Assembly: GCF_003574395.1 (NCBI RefSeq)
Contig: NZ_KZ984538.1
Location: 206,714 to 270,713, forward strand
Origin: Tabrizicola thermarum
GTDB taxonomy: Bacteria; Pseudomonadota; Alphaproteobacteria; Rhodobacterales; Rhodobacteraceae
Length of the DNA stretch: 64,000 nucleotides
Direction of reading: 5' to 3'
Shown: piece after piece, positions 28,464 to 37,200 of the stretch
Numbering within the stretch: position 1 is the stretch's first letter
Layout: every line of letters begins with the position of its first letter
Made by a program: the position numbers and the translations under genes
Notes under the pieces: generated by a model
The model's database searches: none
Seen by the model: the letters and a program-made list of their open reading frames with translations, nothing else
What the model was told of the DNA's origin: nothing

Positions 28464-29009
28464 TCACGCGAAGACCGTGACGCCCTTTTCCGTGACCACC
28501 GCATCCAGCCGCTGGTCGAACCCGTCGATGGGCACCGCGTCCACCTCCTGCGCCGAGAACGCAAACCCCACCGCCACCACCGGCCCCCGCGCCCGCAGGC
28601 CCGCCAGCGTCCGGTCGTAGAACCCCCCGCCATAGCCCAGCCGATAGCCCCGCCGGTCCCAGGCCAGAAGCGGCACGATCAGCACCTCCGGCTCGACCCA
28701 GGCGCCTTCCTCGGGGATCATCGCCTTGAACGCACCCTCCACCAGCCTGCATCCCGGCCACCACTCCCGGAACCGCAGCGGAGCGGCCTTCGCCACGATC
28801 ACCGGCACCCCCACCGGCCCCTGATGCGCGGCCATCGCGGGCAAGGGGTCGATCTCGGTCCGCATCGGCATGTAGCCCGACAGCACACGCCCACGATGCG
28901 CCGAGAGGTAATCCGCCAGGATCTCCGCCGCCTGCCCCTGCCCGGCAGCAAAGGCCTCGGCCCGGCGCGCGAAGGCCTCGGCCCGCGCGACTGCCTTCAC
29001 ATCGCTCAT
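28464..29009 (-). CDS. 5-formyltetrahydrofolate cyclo-ligase
   Basis: A 181-aa enzyme that converts 5-formyl-THF to 5,10-methenyl-THF using ATP. The family motif LGYGGGFYDRTLAGL is near residues 128-142, with VPLLAWDRRGYRLG just before. The N-terminal nucleotide-binding part (VLSGYMPMRTEIDPLP) is also present. Length is normal. The start ATG overlaps the mgtE stop by four bases, so it is translated from the mgtE message. Confidence 0.94.
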   Translation of the reverse strand: MSDVKAVARAEAFARRAEAFAAGQGQAAEILADYLSAHRGRVLSGYMPMRTEIDPLPAMAAHQGPVGVPVIVAKAAPLRFREWWPGCRLVEGAFKAMIPEEGAWVEPEVLIVPLLAWDRRGYRLGYGGGFYDRTLAGLRARGPVVAVGFAFSAQEVDAVPIDGFDQRLDAVVTEKGVTVFA

Positions 29010-30376
29010 AACAGTATCACCGTCGCCAGCCCGAGGAAGGCAAAGAACCCCATCACATCCGTCAGCGTGGTGACGAATGTCCCCGAGGCCAGCGCCGGGT
29101 CCAGCCCCAGCCGCTCCAGCGTCAGGGGCACCAGCACGCCCCCCAGCGCCGCGACGATCTGGTTCACGATCATCGCCATCCCCAGCACCAGCCCCAGATG
29201 CCAGTCGCCGAAGATCAGCGACCCCGCCACCCCCAGGATCAGCGCCAGCCCCAGCCCGTTCAGGATCCCCGCCCCCAGCTCGCGCCAGACCACCCGCGCG
29301 GCATTGGCCTGCGTCAGGTCGCGCGTCGCCAGCGCACGCACCGCCACCGCCAGCGACTGCGTCCCCGCGATCCCCCCGGTCGAGGCGACGATCGGCATCA
29401 GCGCCGCAAGCGCCACCAGCGCCGAGATCGTCGCCTCGAACTGGCTGATGACCATGGCCGACAGCGACGCGGTGCCAAGGTTCACCACCAGCCAGGGCAG
29501 CCGCTGCTTCGCCGTCTCCAGCGCCCCGTCATTGACGCTCGCCTCGTCGCCGACGCCCGCCAGACGCAGCATGTCCTCCTCGTGCTCCTCGTCCAGCACG
29601 TTCATCGCGTCGTCGATCGTGATCACGCCCACCAGCCGACCGGCCTCGTCCACCACGGGGCAAGAGATCAGGTGATACTGGTTGAAGATATAGGCCACAT
29701 CCGCCTCGGGATCGGTCGCCTGAACCGTGCGGAAACTGTCCTCGGTGATATCGGCCAGCTTCGCCTCGCGCCCCGAGGACAGGATGCGCCCCAGCGTGGC
29801 ATAGCCCACCGGCTTCATCCGCGGATCGACCAGGATCACATGGTAGAACTGGTCCGGCAGATGGTCGGCCTTGCGCAGAAAGTCGATGGTCTCGCCCACG
29901 GTCCAGTGCTCCGGCGCAACCACCACCTCGCGCTGCATCAGACGGCCGGCGGAGTTTTCCGGGTAGGACATCGCCTGCTCGACCGCGACCCGGTCGGCAT
30001 CCTCCAGCGCCTCCAGGATGATGTCCTGCTGCGGCTGCTCCAGGTCCTCCAGCAGATCGACGACATCGTCGGTCTCAAGGTCGCGCACCGCCTCGACCAG
30101 CACCTCGCGCGGCAGGGCCTCGACCACCTCCTCGCGGATGTCCTCGCTGATCTCCGACAGGATCTCGCCGTCGATCTCGTGCGACCAGAGCCGCAAGAGC
30201 GCGCGCCGGTCGGCCGGCCCGATCTGCTCCAGAAGGTCGGCGATGTCGGCGGCGTGCAGGGGCTCCAGCAGGGCATCGACCGCCTCGCTGTTGCCCGCCT
30301 CGACCGCCTCCAGCACCGCATCGATCCGGTCCTGATCCAGCGTCACCTCTTCGGTCTCTGCGTGATCTTCCGCCAT
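29006..30376 (-). CDS. mgtE: Magnesium transporter MgtE
   Basis: A 456-aa Mg2+ channel. Residues 1-130 form the acidic MgtE N domain (ADIADLLEQIGPADRRALLR). Two CBS domains follow (VDPRMKPVGYATLGRILSSG, then VDEAGRLVGVITIDDAMNVL). Five membrane helices end with TTLTDVMGFFAFLGLATVIL, which includes the pore aspartate. MgtE gates by Mg2+ binding between N and CBS domains. The downstream folate gene overlaps by four bases. No Mg2+ riboswitch is visible upstream. Confidence 0.97.
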   Translation of the reverse strand: MAEDHAETEEVTLDQDRIDAVLEAVEAGNSEAVDALLEPLHAADIADLLEQIGPADRRALLRLWSHEIDGEILSEISEDIREEVVEALPREVLVEAVRDLETDDVVDLLEDLEQPQQDIILEALEDADRVAVEQAMSYPENSAGRLMQREVVVAPEHWTVGETIDFLRKADHLPDQFYHVILVDPRMKPVGYATLGRILSSGREAKLADITEDSFRTVQATDPEADVAYIFNQYHLISCPVVDEAGRLVGVITIDDAMNVLDEEHEEDMLRLAGVGDEASVNDGALETAKQRLPWLVVNLGTASLSAMVISQFEATISALVALAALMPIVASTGGIAGTQSLAVAVRALATRDLTQANAARVVWRELGAGILNGLGLALILGVAGSLIFGDWHLGLVLGMAMIVNQIVAALGGVLVPLTLERLGLDPALASGTFVTTLTDVMGFFAFLGLATVILL

Positions 30377-30499
30377 GCGCGCCCCCGTCCGATTGCCACG
30401 TCCCGGGCGAAAACAGTTTCACCGAAACGGGGTCACCGGGCAAATTTACCCCGGACCGGAATGCCCTTAGTCTGGCGGCGAGACAAGGGGATAAAGTCC

Positions 30500-31777
30500 A
30501 TGGATCTTCTGATCGGTCAGGTCATCCGCTTTGACGGCGACCCGTTTCGCGACGGTCCGGGCGCGGCGCGGCACCATGGCCACGGCGCCGTCGCGGTGGA
30601 GGGCGGCCGGATCGTCGATGTAGGGGAAGCCGCCCTCCTCCGCCCCCGCTATCCGCAGGCCCGCGTCCACGACCATGGGCAAAGGCTGATCTCGGCCGGC
30701 TTCATCGACGCCCATGTGCACTATCCCCAGACCGCGATCATCGCCTCCTGGGGCAAAAGGCTGATCGACTGGCTGAACAGCTACACCTTCCCCGAGGAAA
30801 TGCGGTTCAGCGATCCCGCCTATGCGATGGAGATCGCCAACCGCTACCTCGACCTCGTGCTTGCCCGCGGCACCACGACGGTCTGCACCTACGCCACGAT
30901 CCATCCCACATCGGTGGATGCAATCTTCACCGCCGCCCGGGCGCGCGGGATGCGCCTTTTCGCCGGCAAGACCTGCATGGACCGCAACGCGCCCGAAGGC
31001 CTGCGCGATACCGCCCGGTCGGCCTATGACGACAGCAAGGCGCTGCTCCGGAAATGGCATGGGGTGGACCGGCTGTCCTACGTCATCACCCCCCGTTTCT
31101 CGCCCACCTCCACGCCGGAACAGCTCGCGGCCCTCGGCGCCCTCTGGCGCGAATATCCCGACTGCCTGATGCAGACCCATCTCTCCGAACAGACCGACGA
31201 GATCGCCTGGGTCCGCGACCTCTTCCCGCAGGCGCGCGACTACCTCGACACCTACGAAGCCCAGGGCCTCCTCGGCGAAGGCGCGCTTTACGGCCACGCC
31301 ATCCACCTGACCGAGCGTGAGCGCGCGCGCCTGATCGAGGCCGGGGCCTCCCTCGTCCATTGCCCGACCTCGAACACCTTCATCGGCTCGGGCCTTTTCG
31401 ACATGACCCTGGCGCAACACCTCCGCGTCGGTCTTGCCACCGACACCGGGGGCGGCTCGAACTTCTCGATGCTCCCCACCATGGCCGCCGCCTACGAGGT
31501 GGCGCAACTGCGCGGCCAATCCCTGCACCCCGCACAGCTCTGGTGGCTGGCCACGCAAGGCTCCGCCCGCGCGCTGCATGCCGAGGACCGCATCGGCAAC
31601 CTCGCCCCGGGGATGGAGGCCGACCTCGTGGTGATCGACCTCGCCTCCACCCCCGCCATCGAACAGGCAACCCGCCGCGCGACAGACCTCTGGCAGCAGC
31701 TGTTCCCCACGATCATGATGGGCGACGACCGCGCCGTGGCCGAGGTCTGGGTGGGCGGCAAACCTCTGGTCCACTGA
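30500..31777 (+). CDS. guaD: Guanine deaminase
   Basis: A 425-aa amidohydrolase that converts guanine to xanthine. Zn ligands lie in SAGFIDAHVHYPQ (near residues 70-82). LMQTHLSEQTDEIAW supplies a further His, GALYGHAIHLTERE another, and LATDTGGGSNFSML the conserved Asp. TVCTYATIHPTSVDAIF is characteristic of guanine deaminases. The ATG at 30500 follows AAGGGG; a much longer upstream frame crosses mgtE on the opposite strand and is not a start. With 8-oxoguanine deaminase 1.3 kb downstream it suggests a purine salvage neighbourhood. Confidence 0.94.
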   Translation: MDLLIGQVIRFDGDPFRDGPGAARHHGHGAVAVEGGRIVDVGEAALLRPRYPQARVHDHGQRLISAGFIDAHVHYPQTAIIASWGKRLIDWLNSYTFPEEMRFSDPAYAMEIANRYLDLVLARGTTTVCTYATIHPTSVDAIFTAARARGMRLFAGKTCMDRNAPEGLRDTARSAYDDSKALLRKWHGVDRLSYVITPRFSPTSTPEQLAALGALWREYPDCLMQTHLSEQTDEIAWVRDLFPQARDYLDTYEAQGLLGEGALYGHAIHLTERERARLIEAGASLVHCPTSNTFIGSGLFDMTLAQHLRVGLATDTGGGSNFSMLPTMAAAYEVAQLRGQSLHPAQLWWLATQGSARALHAEDRIGNLAPGMEADLVVIDLASTPAIEQATRRATDLWQQLFPTIMMGDDRAVAEVWVGGKPLVH

Positions 31778-32086
31778 CCCGAAACGGTCTTGCTCTTTTC
31801 CCAAATACTCCCGCCGGAGGCAAACCTCCGAGGTCTTGCGCGTCCTTCACGCGCAAGGCCGAGACAAAAGGTCTTCGCGCCGAAGGCGCTCGATCTGACA
31901 ACCGCCGCAACCCGCACAGCCGCCCGGACATGAGGCCCGCCGCCCACCCCGGGGTGCCTCCCCTCCCCCTCCGTGGGGAGGGGTCGGGGGTGGGGGGGCC
32001 GACCGGCGAAAAGGTAAACGCCACCCTAACGCCCAGGGCCAACCCCTTGATTCCATTGGCCCCGAAAAAGCGCCGCGCGCGGTGCG
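31778..32086. other. Non-coding gap with hairpins after guaD
   Basis: A 309-base gap between convergent genes with no credible gene. It contains the repeat at 31789-31829 and a GC-rich hairpin, CCCCTCCCC (31960-31968) with GGGGAGGGG (31975-31983), which is a frequent intergenic element in high-GC alphaproteobacteria. Either could end transcription from guaD. Confidence 0.6.
31789..31829 (+). repeat. Conserved 23-mer followed by a hairpin, copy A
   Basis: CTTGCTCTTTTCCCAAATAC continues with TCC to 31811; the same 23 bases occur with three changes at 62866-62888 on the other strand. Right after it lies the hairpin CGGAGG-CAAA-CCTCCG (31814-31829). It starts 12 bases after the guaD stop, like a 3' end processing or termination element. 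Confidence 0.6.
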
Positions 32087-32404
32087 CTATTCCGCCAGCT
32101 CCCAGCCGTCGGGGTAGAAGTCATGCTTCAGCGCGATCTCGGTCGCCGCATGTTCCCGCTCCCAGATCGCCTCCGGGGTGACCGGCATCGGGCCGTATGA
32201 GGCGATCAGCGTCTCCCCATCCTTCAAGCGCCGCGTCGTGAACCCCGCCAGCCGCAGCGCCCGCTCGAAGGCTGGCCACGAGGCATCCAGCTCCTCGACG
32301 AAGAAGGCGAACTCCACCACCGCCGTCTTCGGCAGGCTCACCCCCTTCGACATCCGGAAGGTCTGAAAAGTCTCGCGCCGCTGGGCAGCATAATCGTGGG
32401 ACAT
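32087..32404 (-). CDS. RraB-like (regulator of ribonuclease E) family protein
   Basis: A 105-aa protein with the RraB fold pattern: VVEFAFFVEELDASWPAFER, then ALRLAGFTTRRLKDGETLIA and a final DFYPDGWELAE with the conserved Asp-Gly-Trp. In E. coli RraB binds and inhibits RNase E. The protein is close to the minimal family size. Its neighbours (secreted protein upstream) do not inform on function. The family call is reasonable but the RNase E link is by homology only. Confidence 0.72.
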   Translation of the reverse strand: MSHDYAAQRRETFQTFRMSKGVSLPKTAVVEFAFFVEELDASWPAFERALRLAGFTTRRLKDGETLIASYGPMPVTPEAIWEREHAATEIALKHDFYPDGWELAE

Positions 32405-32430
32405 GGGGCCTCCTGAAAGGCCGTTCTACC

Positions 32431-33000
32431 TCACTCCGCGCGGGTGCAGAAGCCCCGCTCATAGGGCGTGTCGAACCGCCACTCGCTCGCGTTCAGCGCC
32501 TCGAATCCCACCGGCTCCAGCGCCCGCTCCACCCCGTTCTCGGTGGCCACCATCCTCCACAGATCGACGTCGCACTCGAAGCTCTTGTCCAGATATTCCC
32601 CGGCATGATGGTAGCCCACCACCGTGAACTGGTTGTCGATGAACTGCACCTGCGTCACGCTGCGTCCCGAGCCTTCCTCATCGGCATATTCGATGACCAC
32701 CTGCAGGATGCTGCCCTGCCCGCTGTCCAGCACTTCCAGCTCCTGCCGCGTCGCGAAGGCGCCCAGCGCAAACTCGGCATTGTCGAGCTGCGGGTCGCCC
32801 TCGGCCCGCGCCGGGCTGTCCGGCCCGCCGCCCCAGATCGTCAGCCGCGCCTTGTCCTCGTTCTGGGTCAGCCGGGCCAGGAAGGTGAAGCCCGACCCCG
32901 TGGACCCGGCCCAGTTGCCGCTGGCTTCGGACAAGAGGGTCTGGGCCGCTGCGGGCAGGGCAAGGCCAAGGGAAAGGACAAGGGCGGCAGATCGGCGCAT
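32431..33000 (-). CDS. Secreted protein of unknown function
   Basis: A 189-aa exported protein with a clear signal peptide (MRRSAALVLSLGLALPAAAQ). The mature part is beta-rich and acidic, including SGNWAGSTGSGFTFLARLTQ, VVIEYADEEGSGRSVTQVQF and TVVGYHHAGEYLDKSFECDV. Two cysteines (in FECDV and RGFCTRAE) may form a disulfide in the periplasm. I do not recognise a family. It begins 70 bases upstream-side of the 8-oxoguanine deaminase stop and is separated from the RraB-like gene by 26 bases, so those two may be cotranscribed. Confidence 0.85.
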   Translation of the reverse strand: MRRSAALVLSLGLALPAAAQTLLSEASGNWAGSTGSGFTFLARLTQNEDKARLTIWGGGPDSPARAEGDPQLDNAEFALGAFATRQELEVLDSGQGSILQVVIEYADEEGSGRSVTQVQFIDNQFTVVGYHHAGEYLDKSFECDVDLWRMVATENGVERALEPVGFEALNASEWRFDTPYERGFCTRAE

Positions 33001-33070
33001 CTCGGGGCTCCATCAGAGGTGTCGCCGACAGCTTGCCCGCCCCATCGCCCCGCGCAAGGGCGGGAATTCC

Positions 33071-34417
33071 TCACAGCCCCTCGGCCAGCCGCGCCGCCAG
33101 TTGCCGCTGCCGCTCCACCACGCGGGGCAGGTCCAGGGTCAGCAGCTGACCCTCCCGCACCACCTGCCGCCCCTCGACGACCAGATGGCGCACCCGCGTC
33201 GGGCCGCAGAGGATCAGCGCCGCCACAGGGTCCCAGGCCCCTGCCGCCTCGATCCCCGCGACGTCCCAGATCGCCAGATCCGCCCGCCTGCCCGGCGTGA
33301 TCGCCCCAAGATCCTCGCGCCCCAGGACCTGCGCGCCACCCAGCGTCGCGATCTCCAGCGCCTCGCGCGCGCTCATCGCATCGGCCCCCCGCGACACCCG
33401 CTGCAACAGCATCGCCATGCGGGCCTCGGCCACCAGGTTGCCGGCGTCGTTCGAGGCCGAACCATCGACCCCCAGCCCCACCCTCACCCCTGCGTCCCGC
33501 ATGGCGCGGACGGGGGCGATGCCCGAGCCCAATCTACAATTCGAACATGGGCAATGCGAAACACCCGTTCGCGACCGGCTGAAAAGTTCAATTTCCGAAC
33601 TATTCAGCTTTACGCAATGCGCATGCCAGACATCGGGGCCGGTCCATCCCAGCTCCTCGGCATACTGGCCGGGACGGCAGCCGAACCGGGCCAGGGAATA
33701 GGCGATATCCTCGTCGTTCTCGGCCAGATGGGTGTGCAGCATCACCCCCTTGTCGCGCGCCAGCAGGGCCGCGTCGCGCATCAGCTCGCGGCTGACCGAG
33801 AAGGGCGAACAGGGCGCAAGGCCCACCCGCACCATGGCCCCCGGACGCGGATCATGGAACCGGTCCACCACCCGGGTCATGTCCTCCAGAATCGCCGGTT
33901 CCCGTTCCACCAGGCTGTCCGGCGGCAACCCGCCCGCGCTTTCGCCGATCGACATCGCGCCGCGCGTCGGGTGAAAGCGCAGGCCCACCTCTGCTGCCGC
34001 CGCGATGGTGTCGTCCAGCCGTGCGCCGTTGGGGTAAAGATAGAGATGATCCGAGGTCATCGTGCAGCCCGACAGCGCCAGTTCCGCCAGACCCACCTGA
34101 GCCGAGGTGAACATCTCCTCGGGTCCGAAGCGCGCCCAGATCGGATAGAGCGTCTTCAGCCAGCCGAAGAGCAGCGCATCCTGCCCCCCCGGCACCGCGC
34201 GGGTCAGGGTCTGGTAAAGGTGATGGTGCGTGTTGACGAGGCCCGGCGTCACCACGCAGCCCCGCGCGTCGATCACCTCGGCCCCCGGGGCGGCCAGGGC
34301 CTGACCGACCGCATGGATGACCCCGTCGCGGATCAGCACATCGGCATCGGCCCGTTCAGAGCGCACGGCGTCCATCGTCACGACGACAGCGGCATTTCGG
34401 ACCAGAAGATCAGCCAT
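33071..34417 (-). CDS. 8-oxoguanine deaminase
   Basis: A 448-aa amidohydrolase of the TrzN/AtzA-like group. The Zn motif is GLVNTHHHLYQ (H64-H66), with HTHLAEND near residue 233 and LGVDGSASNDAGNL near 330. GVSHCPCSNCRLGSGIAPVR is the signature that separates 8-oxoguanine deaminases from other members. It would remove oxidised guanine by hydrolysis to urate. The stretch at 33531-33630 has about 47% GC by hand count, far below its neighbours, and includes the signature motif; the reading frame is nevertheless intact. Confidence 0.9.
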   Translation of the reverse strand: MADLLVRNAAVVVTMDAVRSERADADVLIRDGVIHAVGQALAAPGAEVIDARGCVVTPGLVNTHHHLYQTLTRAVPGGQDALLFGWLKTLYPIWARFGPEEMFTSAQVGLAELALSGCTMTSDHLYLYPNGARLDDTIAAAAEVGLRFHPTRGAMSIGESAGGLPPDSLVEREPAILEDMTRVVDRFHDPRPGAMVRVGLAPCSPFSVSRELMRDAALLARDKGVMLHTHLAENDEDIAYSLARFGCRPGQYAEELGWTGPDVWHAHCVKLNSSEIELFSRSRTGVSHCPCSNCRLGSGIAPVRAMRDAGVRVGLGVDGSASNDAGNLVAEARMAMLLQRVSRGADAMSAREALEIATLGGAQVLGREDLGAITPGRRADLAIWDVAGIEAAGAWDPVAALILCGPTRVRHLVVEGRQVVREGQLLTLDLPRVVERQRQLAARLAEGL

Positions 34418-34612
34418 CGGCGCACCTTTCGGGCGCCCTTCGGGTTCATCGGAAACCCAGGCCGTCCGTCAGAAGGGCGAAGGACACGTCCGGCGGCACC
34501 AGGATAGCCCCGGCCCGGCGCAACCGACAAGAGGTCGGTCAAGCGGAACGCGCGCAAGGTCTTTCAAACCGGGCCGAATGGTCCGCTCTGCCCGGGATTT
34601 CCGTCGCCCGGC

Positions 34613-35410
34613 CTAGCTGTTCAGCAGGGCCAGGGCCTCGGCATGGATTTCGCGGTTGGCGGCAGCCAGGATCTGGCCGCCTTCCAGCGCCGGGCGGCCC
34701 TGCCAGTCGGTGACGATCCCGCCCGCCGCCTCGATCACCGCAATCGGGGCCTGCACGTCATAGGCCTGCAACCCGGCCTCGATCACCAGGTCGATCTGAC
34801 CCGCCGCGATCAGGGCATAGGCATAGCAATCCGTGCCGTAGCGGACCAGTTTCGCCCGGCTCGCCACCCGACGGAACGCGGCGCCTTCCTTTGGCGTGCC
34901 GACCTCGGGGAAAGTCGAGAACAGGATCGCCTGATCCAGCGGGCGGGCGGCGCGGGTTGCCAATGCCTGCTCTCCCATCGGCCCCCTGACGCTGGCCCGA
35001 CCAAGACCGCCCTCGAACCTCTCGCCGATGTAGGGCTGGTCGATGATCCCGTACAGCACCCCTTCCGCATCGCGGACCGAGATCAGGACGCCCCAGGTCG
35101 GCGTGCCAGACAGATAGCCGCGGGTGCCGTCGATGGGATCAAGCACCCAGGTCAGGCCGCTCGAGCCCGACGTGGTGCCATATTCCTCGCCAAGGATGCC
35201 ATCCTGCGGGCGGCGACGGGTCAGAACCTCGCGCATGCGCTGTTCCGACAGTCGATCCGCCGCCGTGACCGGATCGAACCGGTCGGTTTCCTTGTTTTCC
35301 GCTTCAAGGGAACGGGTTCGGAAGTAAGACAACGTGGCGACGCGCGCCACATCCGCCAGTTCATGCGCTGTTGCGACCAGATCCGCCGCAAGCGCCGCTG
35401 AAACCCGCAT
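34613..35410 (-). CDS. hisN: Inositol-phosphatase-family histidinol-phosphatase
   Basis: A 265-aa Mg2+-dependent phosphatase. The metal site motif is WVLDPIDGTRGYLSGTPTWG, with GEEYG before it and YDVQAPIAVIEAAGGIVTDW near the C-terminus. These variants match HisN, the alphaproteobacterial histidinol-phosphatase of histidine biosynthesis, better than CysQ or SuhB. The ATG at 35410 has GGAGAGG close upstream; an upstream extension of the frame is not protein-like. No other his genes are adjacent, so an inositol-phosphatase role stays possible. Confidence 0.85.
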   Translation of the reverse strand: MRVSAALAADLVATAHELADVARVATLSYFRTRSLEAENKETDRFDPVTAADRLSEQRMREVLTRRRPQDGILGEEYGTTSGSSGLTWVLDPIDGTRGYLSGTPTWGVLISVRDAEGVLYGIIDQPYIGERFEGGLGRASVRGPMGEQALATRAARPLDQAILFSTFPEVGTPKEGAAFRRVASRAKLVRYGTDCYAYALIAAGQIDLVIEAGLQAYDVQAPIAVIEAAGGIVTDWQGRPALEGGQILAAANREIHAEALALLNS

Positions 35411-35487
35411 GATCCTCTCCCTGACCTGTGGGGCCTTCCAGCCCAGTCCCCGGGCGCTACCCGCGCACGGGGACAAGGTCAAGGCAG

Positions 35488-35850
35488 TCAGGCAGCTTCG
35501 GACAGAACGCGCGCCAGATCGAACAGCCGACGGCGCTGCGCCTCGGGGATGGCGTAGTAGGAGCGCACCAGTTCCAGGGCTTCCTTGTCCGACATCATGT
35601 CGCCATGGGCATAGGCCGCATTGACCTGGCCTTCGGCGAGACCTTCGAAGAAGAAAGAGATCTGCACACCCAGCGCATCGGCAATGTCCCAAAGCCGGGA
35701 GGCGCTGACCCGGTTCATGCCGGTCTCGTACTTCTGGATCTGCTGGAATTTGATGCCGACCTTGTCGGCGAGCTGCTGCTGCGTCATGCCCACCATCCAG
35801 CGGCGGTGACGGATGCGCTTGCCAACATGTGCGTCTACGGGATGCTTCAT
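35488..35850 (-). CDS. XRE-family transcriptional regulator
   Basis: A 120-aa regulator. The helix-turn-helix spans residues 8-65: VGKRIRHRRWMVGMTQQQLA and KVGIKFQQIQKYETGMNRVS. SRLWDIADALGVQISFFFEG follows. The C-terminal half (SDKEALELVRSYYAIPEAQR) resembles the alphaproteobacterial regulators of the PraR/CtrA-neighbour type. The start ATG at 35850 has GGAG six bases upstream; upstream extension is possible but less likely. A 376-base, AT-richer gap lies in front of it. Confidence 0.9.
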   Translation of the reverse strand: MKHPVDAHVGKRIRHRRWMVGMTQQQLADKVGIKFQQIQKYETGMNRVSASRLWDIADALGVQISFFFEGLAEGQVNAAYAHGDMMSDKEALELVRSYYAIPEAQRRRLFDLARVLSEAA

Positions 35851-36226
35851 TATGTACTCCATGTACTCCAAAACGTGTGTCCGTTCCCCTCGTGAATGTA
35901 TAAGCATTTTCCGTGCCAATTCTGGCGCTCCATTCATTTCGCGCTAAAAAAACTTTCGGGATCGAAAAACCTGTCTTTTTGGATAAGTCGAATTATCCAG
36001 GCGTATAACACACGGCACGGTTGTCCACAGCGGCCCGCAGAACGAGTCGAACCGAATCAGGACTCGCCTCATGGTGGTATCGCATTTTGCTTTGCATTTT
36101 GCACAACTCTGCCACATCCCGTCGCATAATGCGAAACTGCGGATCATCGCGTTGCAAGAAACGGTAGGCTCGGTAAAAGCTCTACACCGCAGGTAGTAGA
36201 AACAACGGTCGAAAAAGGGGCAGAAG
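35851..36226. other. AT-richer intergenic region between XRE regulator and quinone reductase
   Basis: A 376-base gap between divergent genes. GC is about 50% over 35881-36180 by hand count, well below the neighbours. TGGATAA (35980-35986) and TTATCCA (35993-35999) form a perfect inverted repeat with a six-base spacer, a candidate operator. No credible gene is present. It probably carries both divergent promoters. Confidence 0.6.
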
Positions 36227-37198
36227 ATGCAGGCGTGGCAGGTGACGGAACCCGGCGCGACACCCATCCTTGCGACTATCAGACAAGCATTTCCCGTTAA
36301 AGGCGAAATCGTTGTGCAGGTGGAAGCAGTCGGGCTCAACTTTGCGGATATGCTTGCAATTCAGGGCAAGTACCAGGTTCGGCACCCGTTTCCCTACATC
36401 CCGGGGATGGAACTGTCCGGGGTGGTCCTGGCGCTGGGGCCCGACACCAAAGGGCCCGCGCCGGGCACCCGCGTCCTTGCAACCTGTCCTGCCGGGGCGC
36501 TGGCCCGCCAGATCGTGCTGCCAGTCGGCCGCGTCTTCCCCATCCCCGACAGCATGGGACATGACGAGGCCGCCGGGTTTCCCATCGCCTACGGCACCTC
36601 GCACCTGGCGCTGACCCACACCGCGCGGTTGCAGCCCGGCGAGACGCTTTTCGTGACCGGCGCTGCGGGTGGCGTCGGGCTGACGGCGGTCGAGATCGGC
36701 AAGCGTCTGGGCGCGCGGGTCATCGCTTCGGCCCGGGGGGCGGACCGGCTGGCGGTTGCGCAGCGGGCCGGGGCAGATGTGCTGATCGACAGCGAGGCAC
36801 CCGGCCTGAAAGAGGCGTTGCGTGCCGAAGGTGGGGTGGACGTGGTCTATGACGCGGTGGGTGGCCCCGCCTTCGACGCCGCGCTGCGCGCCTGCAAGCC
36901 CGAGGGTCGGATGCTGGCCATCGGCTTTGCCTCGGGCCAGGTGCCGCAGATTCCGGCCAACCTTCTGCTGGTCAAGAACCTGACGGTGTCCGGCTTCTGG
37001 TTCGGCGGGTTCGAAACCCACGCCCCCGCCCGCGTCGCCGCCAGCCTGACCGAGCTGTTGCGCTGGCGGGCCGAGGGGCTGATCCACCCCCATGTCAGCC
37101 ATGTCCTGCCGTTCGAGGCAGTGCCCGAGGGGCTGGCGCTGTTGCGCGAGCGCAAGGCGACCGGCAAGGTGGTGATCCGGGTCGGCCCGGGCGACTGA
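36227..37198 (+). CDS. Zinc-free NADPH:quinone oxidoreductase family protein
   Basis: A 323-aa medium-chain dehydrogenase/reductase of the quinone oxidoreductase branch. The N-terminal GroES-like domain has VEAVGLNFADMLAIQGKYQV and PYIPGMELSGVV. The cofactor motif is VTGAAGGVGLTAVEIGKRLG near residues 143-162. No structural-zinc cysteine cluster is present. The first 45 codons are more AT-rich than the rest, continuous with the low-GC upstream region. The specific substrate (quinones or enones) is not evident. Confidence 0.92.
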   Translation: MQAWQVTEPGATPILATIRQAFPVKGEIVVQVEAVGLNFADMLAIQGKYQVRHPFPYIPGMELSGVVLALGPDTKGPAPGTRVLATCPAGALARQIVLPVGRVFPIPDSMGHDEAAGFPIAYGTSHLALTHTARLQPGETLFVTGAAGGVGLTAVEIGKRLGARVIASARGADRLAVAQRAGADVLIDSEAPGLKEALRAEGGVDVVYDAVGGPAFDAALRACKPEGRMLAIGFASGQVPQIPANLLLVKNLTVSGFWFGGFETHAPARVAASLTELLRWRAEGLIHPHVSHVLPFEAVPEGLALLRERKATGKVVIRVGPGD

Positions 37199-37200
37199 GC

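Noticed and set aside
29198-30499. A long in-frame extension upstream of guanine deaminase
   Set aside because: It is antisense to mgtE and has a low-information, His/Gln/Arg-rich translation. The guaD ATG at 30500 has its own ribosome site and family-like start.
31950-31995. CCCCTCCCC...GGGGAGGGG hairpin as a novel element
   Set aside because: It is a common intergenic hairpin type in high-GC alphaproteobacteria and lies in a convergent gap where a terminator is expected.
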